From NCBI RefSeq assembly GCF_048544455.1, contig NC_133537.1:74968166-75032165 (forward strand): 64,000 nt of DNA, read 5' to 3'. A model generated the notes under the pieces. It had not been told where the DNA came from and searched no databases. It saw only the letters and a list, made by a program, of their open reading frames with translations. Below are positions 1 through 12,131 of the stretch, piece after piece. A program made the translations under genes and the position numbers. How positions within the stretch are numbered: position 1 is the first letter of the stretch; each line of letters opens with the position of its first letter. Source of the stretch: Silene latifolia (Eukaryota; Streptophyta; Magnoliopsida; Caryophyllales; Caryophyllaceae).

Positions 1-47
1 CTTCCATGTATTATATCTATTTTGATTATGTATATTTTGAATTGTAG

Positions 48-152
48 TTTTCACTAATACTCAACAAAGCCCCAGAATATTCGCCAGAGGACATCACCCA
101 GATGAGAAATATGTGGGCCAGTTATGTTGTTTCATTAGCGGAGTCTCAATAG
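48..152 (+). CDS. Terminal exon, Ulp1/C48-like C-terminus of a CACTA-type ORF
   Basis: The frame opens after a good splice acceptor (AATTGTAG, ends 47) and runs 34 codons to TAG at 150-152. The peptide contains APEYSPEDITQMRNMWASY. Seen: the block Y-x-x-E-D-I-x-x-x-R-x-x-W-A resembles the final segment of Ulp1-type cysteine protease domains found in the second ORF of plant CACTA and some Mutator elements. Inference: it is the last exon of the transposon's own gene, transcribed toward the subterminal repeats. No catalytic residue falls in the window, so the family call rests on a short match from memory. A (GT)n/TATATA run follows at about 171-199. Confidence 0.45.
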   Translation, partial: FSLILNKAPEYSPEDITQMRNMWASYVVSLAESQ

Positions 153-342
153 TTTGCTCATGCTTTATGTACGTGTGTGTGTGTGTGTGTGTATATATAG
201 AGCCATTGTGGAATGGCTTCTTTTGTTTTTTTGAGGAAGTTGTGTTTTGGCTTTTGATCATCCTGTTTGTACTGTTTTGAAACTGGGTTTAATTGATCAT
301 GGAGTGTAATATTTTAATGCAGGATTGAATTTTTGCAGTGCA

Positions 343-396
343 CAGCTGCTGGAATGCTATTTTCAGCAGCAGCTGAAAATAACATTCCAGCAGCTG
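343..396. repeat. 54-bp near-perfect hairpin built on CAGCTGCTG/CAGCAGCTG
   Basis: The arms at 343-367 and 372-396 are reverse complements over 25 bp with one mismatch, around a 4-base loop. The core CAGCTGCT recurs at 391-399 and again in inverted form to about 440, so several partial hairpins can form. It lies between the last exon and the subterminal repeat array of the CACTA-like element. Confidence 0.85.
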
Positions 397-482
397 CTAC
401 AAACGCTGCTGAAAAAATAGCATTTCAGCAGCTGCTAGAACAAGCTAAAATCATTGTTTTTTTAAAAAAAAAATTAAAAACG

Positions 483-1077
483 ATAACGGTTAAAAACAAC
501 CCGTTGCAAAAAATTATTTGACAATGGTTTTATTTAGATAAATAACCATTGACATCTTTTCCCTCCCATTCAAAGCGCCAAAAATATAAGATAACGAACG
601 ATAACCATTGTCGAGTTCAAAACGTTAACAAAGGTTTATTTAAGAATAACCGTTGTCAAAGTTTCATCAATTGATAAATATAACAACGGTTTAGGATGCA
701 ATAAAACCGTTGTTAAATTTTGACATTTAATTAAATAAGATAACGAAATGAACTGTTATCATATATAATATTTAACAACGGTTTTGGAACCACTAAACCG
801 TTGTCAATAGTAAACTAGGACAACGGGTTTGAAACCGTTATTAATATTTAATAACGGTTTCTTAAAAGTATACCTGTTGCCATAAACATATTTAACAATA
901 GTTTTATAACGGTTCTTGAGTTGTGATAACGGTATTATAGATCCGTTATTGATGTTATATAACGGTCGCGTGTTTGTATACAACTGTGGTATATATTTAA
1001 CAATTGTCGTTGCCATAACGGTTCCGTGTTTCTATTTAATAACGGTAATTGCATTATCTGACCGTTATTGAAAGTCT
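483..1077. repeat. Subterminal repeat array, AACGGTT motif in both orientations
   Basis: About 20 copies of a 7-9 bp motif (ATAACGGTT, ACAACGGTT, AACCGTTGT, AACCGTTAT and one-base variants) occur in about 600 bp, in mixed orientation, up to 20 bp from the element end. Known: CACTA transposases bind clustered 10-15 bp subterminal motifs. Inference: this is the transposase-binding region. Confidence 0.75.
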
Positions 1078-1091
1078 TATTTGGCGCAGTG

Positions 1092-1811
1092 AAACAAATA
1101 TATACAATATATACAATTCTACACTACAAAACAAAGAACATGTTTTTGGATTTTTTAAATTTTTATCATTTTTGAAATAAGTGTAGATATTATTATTCCC
1201 CATCCCCACACTAGTATGGACATTGTCCTCAATGGACAAGACGATAGGAAAATATGCAAATGCATGAAACTAAATGAAATGCATGAATTCTACACTAAAT
1301 GCATACCACATGTGAGATATTTACATATCATAAGTATTTACATATGATGCAAACTAAACTATGCTATATGATGCATGATATCTATTGTTCGGAGAGCTAA
1401 TTTAAATTAACTCGGGTTGCCTATGAATGAACTTCCCCAAACCGAACAAAACACTATCTCTAGTGCAAAAAGAGGGAAGTTTATTCACAAGCATGCAAAT
1501 GCAATGCATGAGAAGTAAGTTGTCATTTTGGATTCTCTACGGTGGGAGCAAAAAAGAAAGCCACCTCAATGTGACCGTGGTGAGAGTCCTTTGGTGGTGC
1601 TAGGATTCAAAAACTCTCATCCATCAAAGAGTCCAAAATGACTCTCTAAATGCTCCAAACGAGATGTTAAACAAGCTATACAAGTTATGTCAACATGAGA
1701 TAAAAACGAATCAAAAGGAGGCGTATGAGACTCACAATGGAATAGGTCGAAATGCTAGTATAAGCTATCAACCCCGAATTTGTGTCGTCCTCCTTCATGC
1801 TTTGTCAACAA
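1092..1811 (-). other. Athila family 1 copy A: spacer 3' of the env-like ORF
   Basis: Non-coding. It is collinear with copy B at about 60,785-61,371, sharing the block containing CCCCACACTAGTAT and the tract AACTTCCCCAAACC. I see no gene here. The similarity breaks at 1,091, where the CACTA-like insertion ends. Confidence 0.7.
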
Positions 1812-3439
1812 TCAACGTTCACTCATTTCATCATCATCTCCCTCCATGGACCCGGAGGCTTTACCATCATCCTCTTCTTCTTCTCCACTTGAACTTTGCT
1901 CTTCATCATCATGGCTAGACCCACTACCTTCCGCATCCTCATCATCAACAACCTCCTCAGCCTCCCTAGTTTCCCGGACATCCCCTGCTTCATCTCGAGA
2001 AGCTTGAGGAAAGAACACTTTCCTATCCGCCTAATCCGGCAAAGAACTCTTGGGATCAAGGAGTCCTTGCCTAACAAGATGGTAAAAGGGTGGATATTGG
2101 GCATAATAAGCGTTCACCCGATCATTGTAGGCTTCTTTATGGATATGCTTCATGAATTGCGTCACGTTATGCCCGTCACAAAATTAGGATTATTTGTTGT
2201 GAACTCTTGGTAGGCAAAGGGGTAAGGAGGTACCACTAAGGAGGAGGTTTCTTCATTTGGACATTGTTGCTCCTTGATGATGTTCTTGGCAATCTTTGAG
2301 ATGGGGAGAAGGTAGTTATAATAGCAAGTGTTGAGACGACAAATTTTCCCGGGCAAGATAATTAAATTGGCATCCTTGATCACCCACTCATATCCTTTGG
2401 CGGAGTTGTCATGTTTTACCCAATGGAACTTGTGGATCAAAGTGTGCATGTCAAGGAGGTTGCCACCTTTAACCGGTTTGTAGGTGTTGTTTTCATTGAA
2501 TGCCGGGTTAAAGTGCTTAGCCAATCTCATTATCAAGCCTCCATTCACAATGAAAGCCGCTTTCTCTTTTCCTTGTTTGAAGTCTAACCATCTCGCAATC
2601 AACAATTGAAGGATATTATATTCATTCTTTGATTTCCCTTAGGCATTCATCTTGGAATCCAAGTAGGTGAGGTCGAGTTCGGTCATGTGAGTAGCTTGTT
2701 TCCTATAAATCAAGGTGTTGAAAATGGACTTATGCCAATATACTGTATACCCGGATGATGGAAATACAAGGCATTACACTCTCTAAATGCAGTCAACATC
2801 CTTCCGGAAATCACCTTCCAAAGGGGCTTGGCATCAAAGTTGTCGTGTTTCTTGTTGAAATCCCAAAGGTGAGCAATTCCAAAAACCTTTATGAACTCAT
2901 CCTTAAGCATCCTCCTACTCTTGTTCTCAAGCCAGAATTTGACATATTTTCGAGTCTCTACCTTATACTCCTTCAAAGAGCTTATGAACTCCAATGTGAG
3001 GGAAGGGTAAGTTAATTCATTCATTCCGAACAAGGTAGAGAATGTAACACCCGCGAATTTCCCATTTTGACATTTAAAATTTATTAAACCGTTTGATTTC
3101 TTTGTTTTATACTTTTGAATTATTTAATTTAATTAATTTCATATCAAACATGATTTTTATAAACGGATTATATAAAAACTCATTTTTATAAAAACACTTG
3201 TTATTAAATTATATTTCGGGGCATGATTTTTATAAGAATGTGTTTATTTATATTTTTGGTCAGATAATAGTAGTGACAGTAATAATAGTAGTTTCCGTCT
3301 CAAGTTGAGATAAACTCGAGACGTTTTTCCGTCTAGCAAGAGACCGTCACATTTTCATATGTAAGACTATTCTTAATCTCGACCAATCAAAATTCAACAA
3401 CACTCATACACCTACTCACTCACACCCCACATCTATATA

Positions 3440-3603
<164 letters not shown>

Positions 3604-5551
3604 TTGTTTTTATCCTGTGAACCCCACCCCTCCTTTTATACTCCCTTCTTCCTCTTTTCTTTCGGAAAAAAACAGAACAACAACAGCAACAATGCACAGC
3701 ATCCGTACCGCCATTTTTACACTCCTCCCACCTCAGATCCCGACTTCATCCCTCCACCAAATTTCATTATTTTTGCACCAATAGCTCCCCCATCTCGTCC
3801 TCCTCCTTTTTATGCAAGAAAGAACCCAGCTTTCGTCCGGTTTCATTTCGACCACCTTTCAAGGATGCGGTTTCTGGGTTAATATCTTCCATTTTTGGGT
3901 TTAGAATCACCCTTGGATGGTTCCTTAGACGTTTAAGAGATCATAAACAGGTAACGGTGATAGGTTACTCGACAAAATGTCGAACTTTCGTCTTATGGGT
4001 CGTTTTATATACTTTTATTCAGTAAAGTTTGGTTCTTGTGTCCTTTCTCCTTCATATGTAAAATTCCGTCTCGAATTGTTGTTGGTAAAGGCTGTTTTGG
4101 GATGGTTCGTCCTCTGTTTTAGGGACCGTCGTAATCATGGTAGCGGGACTAGTGTTGCGGGTTCGGGGCAGTCAAGATAGGAGTTGTGAACCATGGTCAT
4201 GGTCATTGTTGGATCAAGCTTTTATGGTTTTGCAGGTTACCCGACATGACCGTGCTTGGTGTGTTTAGATGGTTGTTTTGTGGGTCGTTCTTGGTTTGTC
4301 GTGGGTGGTTTTAGGTAGTATGCGCAAACGATTTTGATTAGAGTCAGGCCGTCTAAATTCTGGTTCCGCCGGAGTATTTGAGTCGGGTTGAGCGACCCCA
4401 AGTATGGACCGTCTTGCTCGGTGGGTGTTCTAGTGCGGGGGGGCTGCCCATGGTCTGTTCTAAGCTGGATTGGTGACGGTGTCGTACGGTCGTTGTGGCT
4501 GACTTGACTGGTTATAGTGACTGGGTTGGTGGTCAATTGGGTGGAGTAATGGCGGGTTGTTTGGTGACGGGTACGGGGTTGAGCAACAGCCCATGTATCG
4601 TGGTATATTACCCTTGGCGCATATTTTGGTCATTTGAAATTATTAAATTTCCGTCTCGTATTTTATATAACGATAATTCGTTACATCGTCCTTTCACATA
4701 ATTATTTTGTGAGACTCATTCGATTTAGTTTGTTGGGCTCATTTGACTTTCGTAAATGGGCTAGCTATGTTTGGTAATCGGGGCTAGTCGTGTTTATAAA
4801 TTGTGGTGGTGCTAGTTTGGTTTATTTAGAATATGATTAAATAACCGTCTCGTATTTTCTATAACGTAATTCATTAACTATCGTTCTCATATATATATAT
4901 ATATATTTATTCATTTGGGCCCATTTAATTTTGTTGATTGGACTCACCTTGAGTCTTTGTTGGACTTGTCGTGTTGGACTAATTGGTTTTCACATGCTTT
5001 CGATGACGGACCTAACATATTCATTGTTTTGGGCTTACTATGTCACTTTTATTGGGCTTATCCTAGTCCATTCATTGGATTTCACATGATTTATTTATCG
5101 GGCTCATAAATGGGTCACTTGGACTTGGTCACGTTTTATCCCATATATTTCATATAACGTAAAATTATCCATTATCATTCATTATATTTATTTAACCGGC
5201 ATGATAAATTATAAAATGAAATATTTAGCTGCATAAGACAAGTATGAGATATTTATTGTTAAATAATTAGTTGTGAAGAGTCATATCCTTGTTAATGTCT
5301 TGTATGGTTCGGTTGTGAGAGTCTTGGTCCTATCGGACACTAGGGGTGAGCCATAGGCCCTCTAGTTGCGATATGATCGTCGGGACTGATGTTCCCATCC
5401 GTACTTATGGTGAGATGCAAGCCATAAGTATGAGTGTGACATTAATAATCCCGTCCCATGTGCATGAAAAGGTTATTATAAATAATTACTTGTAAGAGTC
5501 GTATTCTTGTAGAAATGCCATATTACCATCGTATGTGCTTGACATACATTT

Positions 5552-5690
5552 TTGCCCTGCTTGTCTTTGTTCAGCAAGCACGGGTTTGACCTACTTGTCT
5601 TTGTTACGCAAGTACGGTTTTGGCCTACTTGTCTTTGTTCCGCAAGTACGGCTTTTGGCCACTTGTGCTGTTCTGGCAAGTGAGTCTTAT
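5552..5690 (+). repeat. Tandem repeat, about 34-bp unit, 3-4 copies
   Basis: Unit: CTACTTGTCTTTGTT-n-CGCAAGTACGG-n-TTTGGC. Each unit holds an ACTTG...CAAGT inverted pair, so each can form a small stem-loop. Lies in solo LTR F. Confidence 0.8.
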
Positions 5691-7200
5691 CTTAGTCTTT
5701 CCGCCACTTTCGTGTTGTTCTGGCGATTGGGGTACTCGGTCTACTTAGTAGTCGAGTCTTGGGTGCATGCTGTGCTGGCGCACGTCGAATCGGGATGTAC
5801 ACCCGAGAATCTGCAGATTTAGACTAGGACCGTATTATTATCGTAGTCCTACCTGGGGAAATTATAGTCTAAGAGTAATAAATGTCTTGCATTATTTGGA
5901 TGGTTACTTTGGTCATATCTCCTTGAAATACGTGCTCGTGGCTAAGTGGCCGTGTCGGTTTCCTTGTCCTTCTTTTCCATTTATTTATTGTTGCTTATGC
6001 CTTACTTGTTTATTCCATCAATTCTTTTACTCTTGTTGGTTTAAACACGTATAATCCCATGTTTAGTTATGATTCGATTCACTCATGTCTTATCTAATAT
6101 GATTGTTTGTTTACGTTCTTTGTTATGTTCGTTTCGACATATTGTGGCTGGGAGAACCTTGAGTTACTCCCCACTGACTGTGGCATTCATGTTTACATGA
6201 ATGACAGGTTGTGAAGATGCTTACGTGGGGAAGACGTGTGGGCTAGCGAGAACTAAACCCTTGGACCTTAGTTTCTAGTTTAGAAACCCTTTATATGTTT
6301 ATTCGTGGGATATCTTTTCCCCGCCTTCTAGACTTGGGTTGTAATAACCTAATTTTGTCTATTATTGTATTTGTTTCATTTCATTTTGGCACCCGCGTGT
6401 TAATCTTTAACTTATAACCAAAAAGTTTTTAAAATATCACAAATTTCCGCTTTAATTTATTAGTTATATTTTCCGCGTTATCGCGGGGTGTCACAGAGAA
6501 TCCCATGGACTCGAAAAATGCTCTTATTTGGTCTAGCACCCCCAATTTCCCCAAAGTGTCTTGGAATACAAACTTAGTGGCGATAATTTTCTTCTTAACA
6601 AGGGATTCAAAAGCGGTTCTATGCTCATTAGAAATAAAAGTTACCTCCGGATAATCCTTAAGTTGCTCAATCTCCGGTAAAATGGTAGTAACTTCTTCAA
6701 TGGCCTCAACGACTTCCCTTGCTTATACCCTTGGTTGCTCAACTACCACTAAAGCATTAGATGCTAGAACCTTTTGCCTCTTGGATAAAGTTGGGGCTTT
6801 GGGTGCTCTGGTGTTGTCCTTTGTCCTTGCCATTGTTGATTTATCCTCCAAATCTGTATCAATAAACCTTGAGTATGCTTGAATGCTCTCTTCTTCTTCC
6901 AATTTCAATCAAATTTCCAATCAATTTGTGGTTTTTGGATTTCACCCTAACCCTAGAGGTTTTGATTGATTTTGTGAAGATTTTGATGTTTAAAGGTATT
7001 TTTGTTGACAAAGGAGTGATTTGTTTTGATTTTGAGCAAGTTTGCAATTGATTTGGATGGATTTGGTTGAGAAATTTGTGTTTTTGAATGATTGGGTTGA
7101 TTGTTGTAGTGAGGGAATGTGTTGTGCTTGTGTTTAGGGAATAAAAGAAATGAAGAATGAAGTAGGAAAATCCCGCGTTTATGCTCTTATAACAGGTAGG

Positions 7201-7335
7201 AACGCTCGACTTCATATGGGGACGGGCGATTTTCGCTTTAGAATTTTTGTTAAAGCTCTGGGGACTCCCGTCCTAAGCTCAGCTCGAGTGGATTGAGTGC
7301 TGGGACGCCCATCTTGATGCCAGCTCGGGCGGATT
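7201..7335 (-). promoter_or_regulatory. CpG motif array upstream of the env-like ORF, copy A
   Basis: Motifs of the GACGGGCGA / GCTCGGGCGGAT / GACGCCCAT class start near 7,201, 7,221, 7,263, 7,282, 7,304 and 7,323, that is at steps of about 20, 42, 19, 22 and 19 bp. On the minus strand the array is followed by TTATAAGAGCATA (about 7,191), then a pyrimidine-rich and CAA-rich leader of about 350 bp, and then the env ATG at 6,833. Inference: an internal promoter with its 5' leader. The same layout occurs in copy B. The rest of 6,834-7,858 is non-coding. Confidence 0.45.
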
Positions 7336-7858
7336 CTGCTGCAGCTCATTTTTTTTCTTTTCTTCCTTGCTTCAGCCCCCTATGAGCTAAGGTCTGCCCG
7401 TGGGGATCCCTTTCCCGCAATCCTTGCTTCTTCATTTCTTAATCTTCCATCACGGGTGTACTACAAAGGCTTGGCTAGCCTAGGCACTTTCTTCCTCACA
7501 CTTGATCATCAAACACTACACTTTTTAAAACACATTAGAATCCCTCCCTCACTTGCTCTCATGTTACAAAAATTCTACAACAAAGCATATAAAATGCAAT
7601 GCAAAAATTGAATAATGTACAAGTTAGATGAAATGCATGTTAAGAGGTTAGAATATTTACAAATGGTGGTTTAGGGAGGACTCCACCAAACTCTCCTTCT
7701 CTTGAGAGGTGTCAAGGGGGTAAAGCAAGGGCGTTGTTGATGTTCCTCAACGCCTTGTAGAAGTAGTCAAAGGCTTGTTCATTGTCATAATAAAGGTCTT
7801 GCATAGACCTTGGCACATTGTTATCTTCATTCATGTATTAACCCGAGTCAAAGAGGTG

Positions 7859-10449
7859 TCAAGGATCTACAAAGCCTTGGTCTAGAGTCATAGCATTTCC
7901 AATGTAAGGATTAACAAGTCCTTCAAATTCGTCATCCCATACTCCACATACTTCCCTTGCTTCTTTCCTTATGTTGGGAGGATCATGAGTTAGCAAGAGC
8001 AACTCTTCTTCCTTGTTGTCATGGCCAATGAGGCCTCCATTGATACTTGTCATGGGTGAGCTTTGCAAGCTCTCATTCTTGTTGTGAAAAGTTCCATGCT
8101 CTCCGAATAGAGCCATTTCAACATTATCCACTTCTTTCTTCCAATTGGGCGGTGTGTCTTTGCCCTTCTCTTTAAGATTTCCATATTTCACTTGACCCTT
8201 GAATGGGGATTCCACTTTCTTCTTGTCACCTTCGCGGTTATAGTGATCAACCATAAAGCATGGCTCAAGCAAGCTGGGAGCTCTCATTGTCTTATCAAGA
8301 TTAAAGGTAATTGTTTCATCACCAACTTCAAGTGTGATCATCCCGTGCTTTACATCAATCACCGCTCCGGCGGTGTGTAGGAATGGTCATCCTAGGATGA
8401 TTGGAATGTTGGAATCTTCCTCCATATCAACAATAATAAAGTCCACCGGTATGAAAAAATTTCTAATCCTCACGGGTACATCTTCCCATACTCCAAGTGG
8501 TTTCTTTGTTGTTCGGTCCACCATTTGTAAGGTCATGTTAGTGCACTTGAGTTCTCCCACTCCTAGTCTTTCACATACCGAATATGTCATGACACTCACA
8601 CTTGCACCTAGATCACATAGTGCATTGTCGATGGTGGTGTCACCAATGGTATACGGAATGGAGAAGCTTCCCGGATCCTTGAGCTTAGGTGGGGAATTCC
8701 CTTGAAGTATTGCACTACTTATCTTTGTGAAAGCGATGGTCTCCAACTTCCTTATGGACTTATTCTTGGTAAGGATGTCTTTTATGTATTTTTCATAGGT
8801 CGGAACATGGTTGATCAACTTCGTGAATGGGATGGATACCTCTAGGTTCTTCACAATCTCCATGAACTTTCCAAGTTGCTCATCAAGCTTGGGCTTGGCT
8901 TGGCGACTTGGGAATGGAAGTCTAATCACAATAGGCTCTTTATCAACCTCTTTGGCCTTCTCTTCATTTCTCTTCTTTGATGATTCATTGGTAGTTGGTT
9001 CCACTACCTTAGGATTTCTCCTCAATGGTTCCATCACATCTCTTTGTTTGACACTTTCCGTAATAACATCCTCTTCAATTGGCACCTTAGGTTCCTCATA
9101 TCTTGTACCACTTCTCAAGTGGATAGCATTTATGGTCTCATATATTGTAGGAGGATTACCTTGTGGAGTTAATTGTCCTTTTTGCCTTTGGGAACTTGAA
9201 GAGGCCAATTGGGACATTTCTGTTTCCAACATCTTGGTATGAGCAAGGATATTGTTGATGGTAGTGTCTTTGGCTTGGATATATCTTTGCATTTGAGCAA
9301 AGAAATATTGTTGGCTCTTTTGCATTTGAAGGACCGCTTTTTGAACATCAAAAGCTTGGTCATTGGATTGATTGTAGTAGGGTCTTTGGGTAAGATTTCT
9401 CATTGGAGGTGGGGTGTATGTTGGTTGGGGATTTTGAACATTTTGGCTTTCGTATGAGAAGTTTGGGTGAAATTTGGTGTTTTCATTGTAATAGTTGGAG
9501 TAAGGGGTGCCATTCTTGTATGCTTGGAAAGCATTCACTTGCTCACTTGTGCCTCTACACTCTTGATGACCATGTCTCAAAGTTCCACAATTCTCACACA
9601 CTCCATTTGGAATAGAAGATGTTGCCACCATGGCATTGACATGTTGATGTTTCTTGGATGATTGAGAGGCTTCATTCATCATGGATATGACTTTCTCAAA
9701 TTTCAAGTTCATTGTGTCAATATGGGAGCTTAGTTGGGCATCCAAATCGGCACTCAATTGTGTGACGGAGTCAACTTCATGTTTATCTCCCCTAGTAGCT
9801 TTTCTTGGCCTACAATATTGAGAGTTGTGAACCGCCATCTCCTCTATCTTTGCCTGAGTTTGATTGACATCTACCTCGGTGAATCTTCCATTAGAACCCA
9901 TGTTGAGCACATTCCTTGCATCTTTATACAACCCATTCCAAAATTGTTGAACAAGAAACCATTCGCTTAGTCCATGATGAGGACAAGAGCGACATTTATT
10001 TTTGAATCTTTCCCAAGCCTCATATAGAGACTCTTCATCTCTTTGCTTGAACCTGGTGATTTGGGCTCTTAACATGTTGGTCTTCTCCAGAGGGTAGGAC
10101 TTCTAGTAAAAGGCAAGTGCTAACTTCTTCCATGAATAAATTCCAAGAGTGGCCTTGTCTAGGCTCTTTAACCATTGCTTTGCGGCCCTGATTAAGGAAA
10201 AAGGAAACAATACCCATCGAATTTGGTCTTGAGTTACCCCCATTTGGGAAATTGCATCGTAATAGTCACAAAAATTCTCCATGTGTAGATGAGGATCTTC
10301 ACCAGGCATCCCTTCAAATTGACTTCTCTCAACTAATTGTATGAATGCGGATTTGACAATGAAATTACTAGTCAAGTGGGGTGGTGTTAGAGTACCATTT
10401 GGTAGGTTCTCCTCGGTTGGTACGGAATGAGATTAAAATTTAGGCATTG
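7859..10449 (-). pseudogene. Athila gag-protease, main part, copy A
   Basis: On the minus strand the capsid-like part (LVERSQFEGMPGEDPHLHME, then LIRAAKQWLKSLDKATLG) runs to a TAG at about 10,103. After that the frame is open for about 570 codons to 8,387. A gag zinc knuckle CENCGTLRHGHQEC has intact CX2CX4HX4C spacing. A proline/glutamine-rich linker leads to a retropepsin core, NALCDLGASVSVM, with the Athila-type active-site DLGAS, and PVDFIIVDMEEDSNIPIILG. A single TGA (Arg codon, C-to-T type) separates this from 8,383-7,859, which holds the protease C-terminus and an acidic tail. The next Athila domain, RT, never follows: after 7,859 there is spacer and then env. Only about two stops mar roughly 840 codons, so this was open recently. 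Confidence 0.9.
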
Positions 10450-11773
10450 TGTAACACCCCCGTACACCAAGATACCTTACCAAGGCCATCCCAGTGTATG
10501 AAGGTGTTACCATCTCGGTTACCTGAGGTAGTAGATCAAACAAACAATAGAAGAACATTTACGTTATAATACTTTAAGCTTTTAAAACCCAAAACAACGT
10601 AACGAGATACAAAGTGATAACTACGACAACTCCTAAGCTCATGCGTCGGGACACCTACTCTGGTAACGTGGTGACTCGATTCCCTTCCAAGCCCGTCAAC
10701 AAACATACCAACTGTACTTGCTAAACCAACTGCTCACCATCCCCGAATTGATCACCACAGTTTTGAAAACACAACACGGGGTCAGTTATTGAATAACCAA
10801 AGCAAGACAAGTACAAAAAGGCAACCAGCTGAGCATCGTCCACCTCCGGTCTCCCGATCTCACACAGTAACCGACTACACACCAAAGTGTGTAGCCGTGC
10901 TAGATTACCCATCGCAATAGGTAATCCTCGCCCCCAGTGGGGGACCGTAACCAATCCCCACCTAAGCCCCGCTCATCAACGTGCGATATCCCTGTCCCTT
11001 AATGTGTACATCCCCTCCCGTGGCGGGTTCCACGGAGGGCGAACTAGGGTGTGAAGCCACTCCCGCAAGTGACTCCACCACAATCATCACAACACCAACA
11101 CCACACCAACACCAACACAAACACTCCCACAAAGATCAGCAGACAATCAATCATACACAATACAATATAATCTCAAATCAATTAAATAGGAACTGAGTAG
11201 GGAAACCCTACCTTATCGCCAGACCATGAAAATGCATCCACAATTAGCCAAGCAAGACTCTGAGACGCATCCTACAAACGGTAACCATATCCTATTATAA
11301 GACTACCCCAAAAGCCTACTGAAAATGACAACAAAATAGCGACTTACCTAGTGACGCGGACCGACGGCGACAACGACGATATCCTCACACGCATCCTTCA
11401 TGTGTAATCTCATCCCCTTCTATGGTTAATGTCTAGGCTAGATAAGAGTGTAGGGAAAAGGTGGGTGATAGGTGAGAGAGGGATAAATTAGGGTTAAAGT
11501 GAAATGCACCGTCGAAAATGAAATAAGACTTGCGAACTTGAGTTTTATAATAACGCGTCAACGGCGGCTATACTCGGTCGAGTACTCTCATACTCGGCCG
11601 AGTAAGCCCTACTCGGTCGAGTGTTCCCACTACTCGGCCGAGTAGTCTCTACTAGGTCGAGCAACCAACCGCGTAAGTCACTTATCATCACTTATCCTCT
11701 CACCTATCCCCTCTTAGGGTCTTCCGTGGTCAAAGGGTCGGTCAAAGGGTCCTTAAACATATTGGGTATTACA
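10450..11773. mobile_element. Solo LTR G, 1,324 bp, TSD CATTG
   Basis: Begins TGTAACACCCCCGTAC, ends ATTGGGTATTACA, and is flanked by CATTG at 10,445-10,449 and 11,774-11,778. It splits gag of Athila copy A. The left end resembles solo LTR D (TGYAACACCCCC, then a TCTCGGTT...GAGGTAGT block), so the two belong to related families. No coding domain. Confidence 0.93.
11571..11660. repeat. Array of five TACTCGGCCGAGTA-type palindromes, 20-bp pitch
   Basis: CTCGG(T/C)CGAG cores start at 11,575, 11,595, 11,614, 11,635 and, with one change, 11,654: steps of 20, 19, 21 and 19 bp. It lies 114-203 bp from the right end of solo LTR G. Confidence 0.9.
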
Positions 11774-11778
11774 CATTG

Positions 11779-11999
11779 TAAGTTGATTTTTGTGGTTGGT
11801 TTGGAATTGGGTTTTCCTCTTCTTGTCTTGCAAAAGGGTTGGTAAACTCAACACTATCCGATTGGACAATACCAATGTCCACAAGTTCTCTAATACCCAA
11901 AATTGTTGAAGTCCCTCTAACGGTTCTTCGAATATTTGTCAAAGTTCTTTCAATCTCGGGATCAATAGGCAAAAGACCGCCTTCTGATCTCCTAGACAT
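11779..11999 (-). pseudogene. Athila gag N-terminus, copy A
   Basis: Starts at ATG 11,999 with MSRRSEGGLLPIDPEIERTL, clearly homologous to the gag start of Athila C (MRRSQGGPLLPFDPEIERCL at 38,218), which supports this ATG over the upstream one. It is cut after about 73 codons by solo LTR G. The frame left of the solo LTR is shifted relative to this part, so a separate indel or start lies near the insertion point. Confidence 0.85.
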
Positions 12000-12113
12000 G
12001 CAAAAATAAAACAACTATAAAACAATTAAAACTACCTTGAGGAGTTTGACTTCTCCAAGGTTAAGAAAGACACAACTAAAAACAACAAATGAAAACAATT
12101 CAATTGAACACTG

Positions 12114-12131
12114 TCCTCGGCAACGACGCCA
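12114..12131 (-). other. Primer-binding site, tRNA-Asp type (copy A)
   Basis: Minus strand TGGCGTCGTTGCCGAGGA, four bases inside the LTR edge. It differs by two bases from TGGCGCCGTTGCCGGGGA, complementary to the 3' end of plant tRNA-Asp, the primer typical of Athila. Confidence 0.85.

Larger units (their letters stand above)
1..1091 (+). mobile_element. 3' end of a CACTA-like DNA transposon (left part outside window)
   Basis: Seen: a last coding exon (48-152), then about 900 bp of non-coding DNA with about 20 copies of an AACGGTT-type motif in both orientations, ending at GGCGCAGTG (1,083-1,091). Read from the other strand the end is CACTGCGCCAA, a CACTA-type terminus. Right of 1,091 the sequence becomes collinear with Athila copy B (compare 60,785 onward), which fixes the insertion edge inside Athila copy A. 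Known: CACTA elements have CACT-starting terminal repeats and subterminal repeat arrays bound by their transposase. The other end and the 3-bp target duplication lie outside, so a Mutator-like element cannot be fully excluded. Confidence 0.62.

Noticed and set aside
1119..1140. ACACTACAAAACAAAG looked like a CACTA terminus
   Set aside because: It is collinear with copy B (CTACACTAAAAAGGAATG at about 60,814), so it belongs to the Athila spacer; the real insertion edge is at 1,091.
8811..9242. Plus-strand ORF of 143 codons and other + strand ORFs at 8,334-9,970
   Set aside because: Shadows of the real minus-strand gag-protease frame, which has the zinc knuckle and DLGAS.
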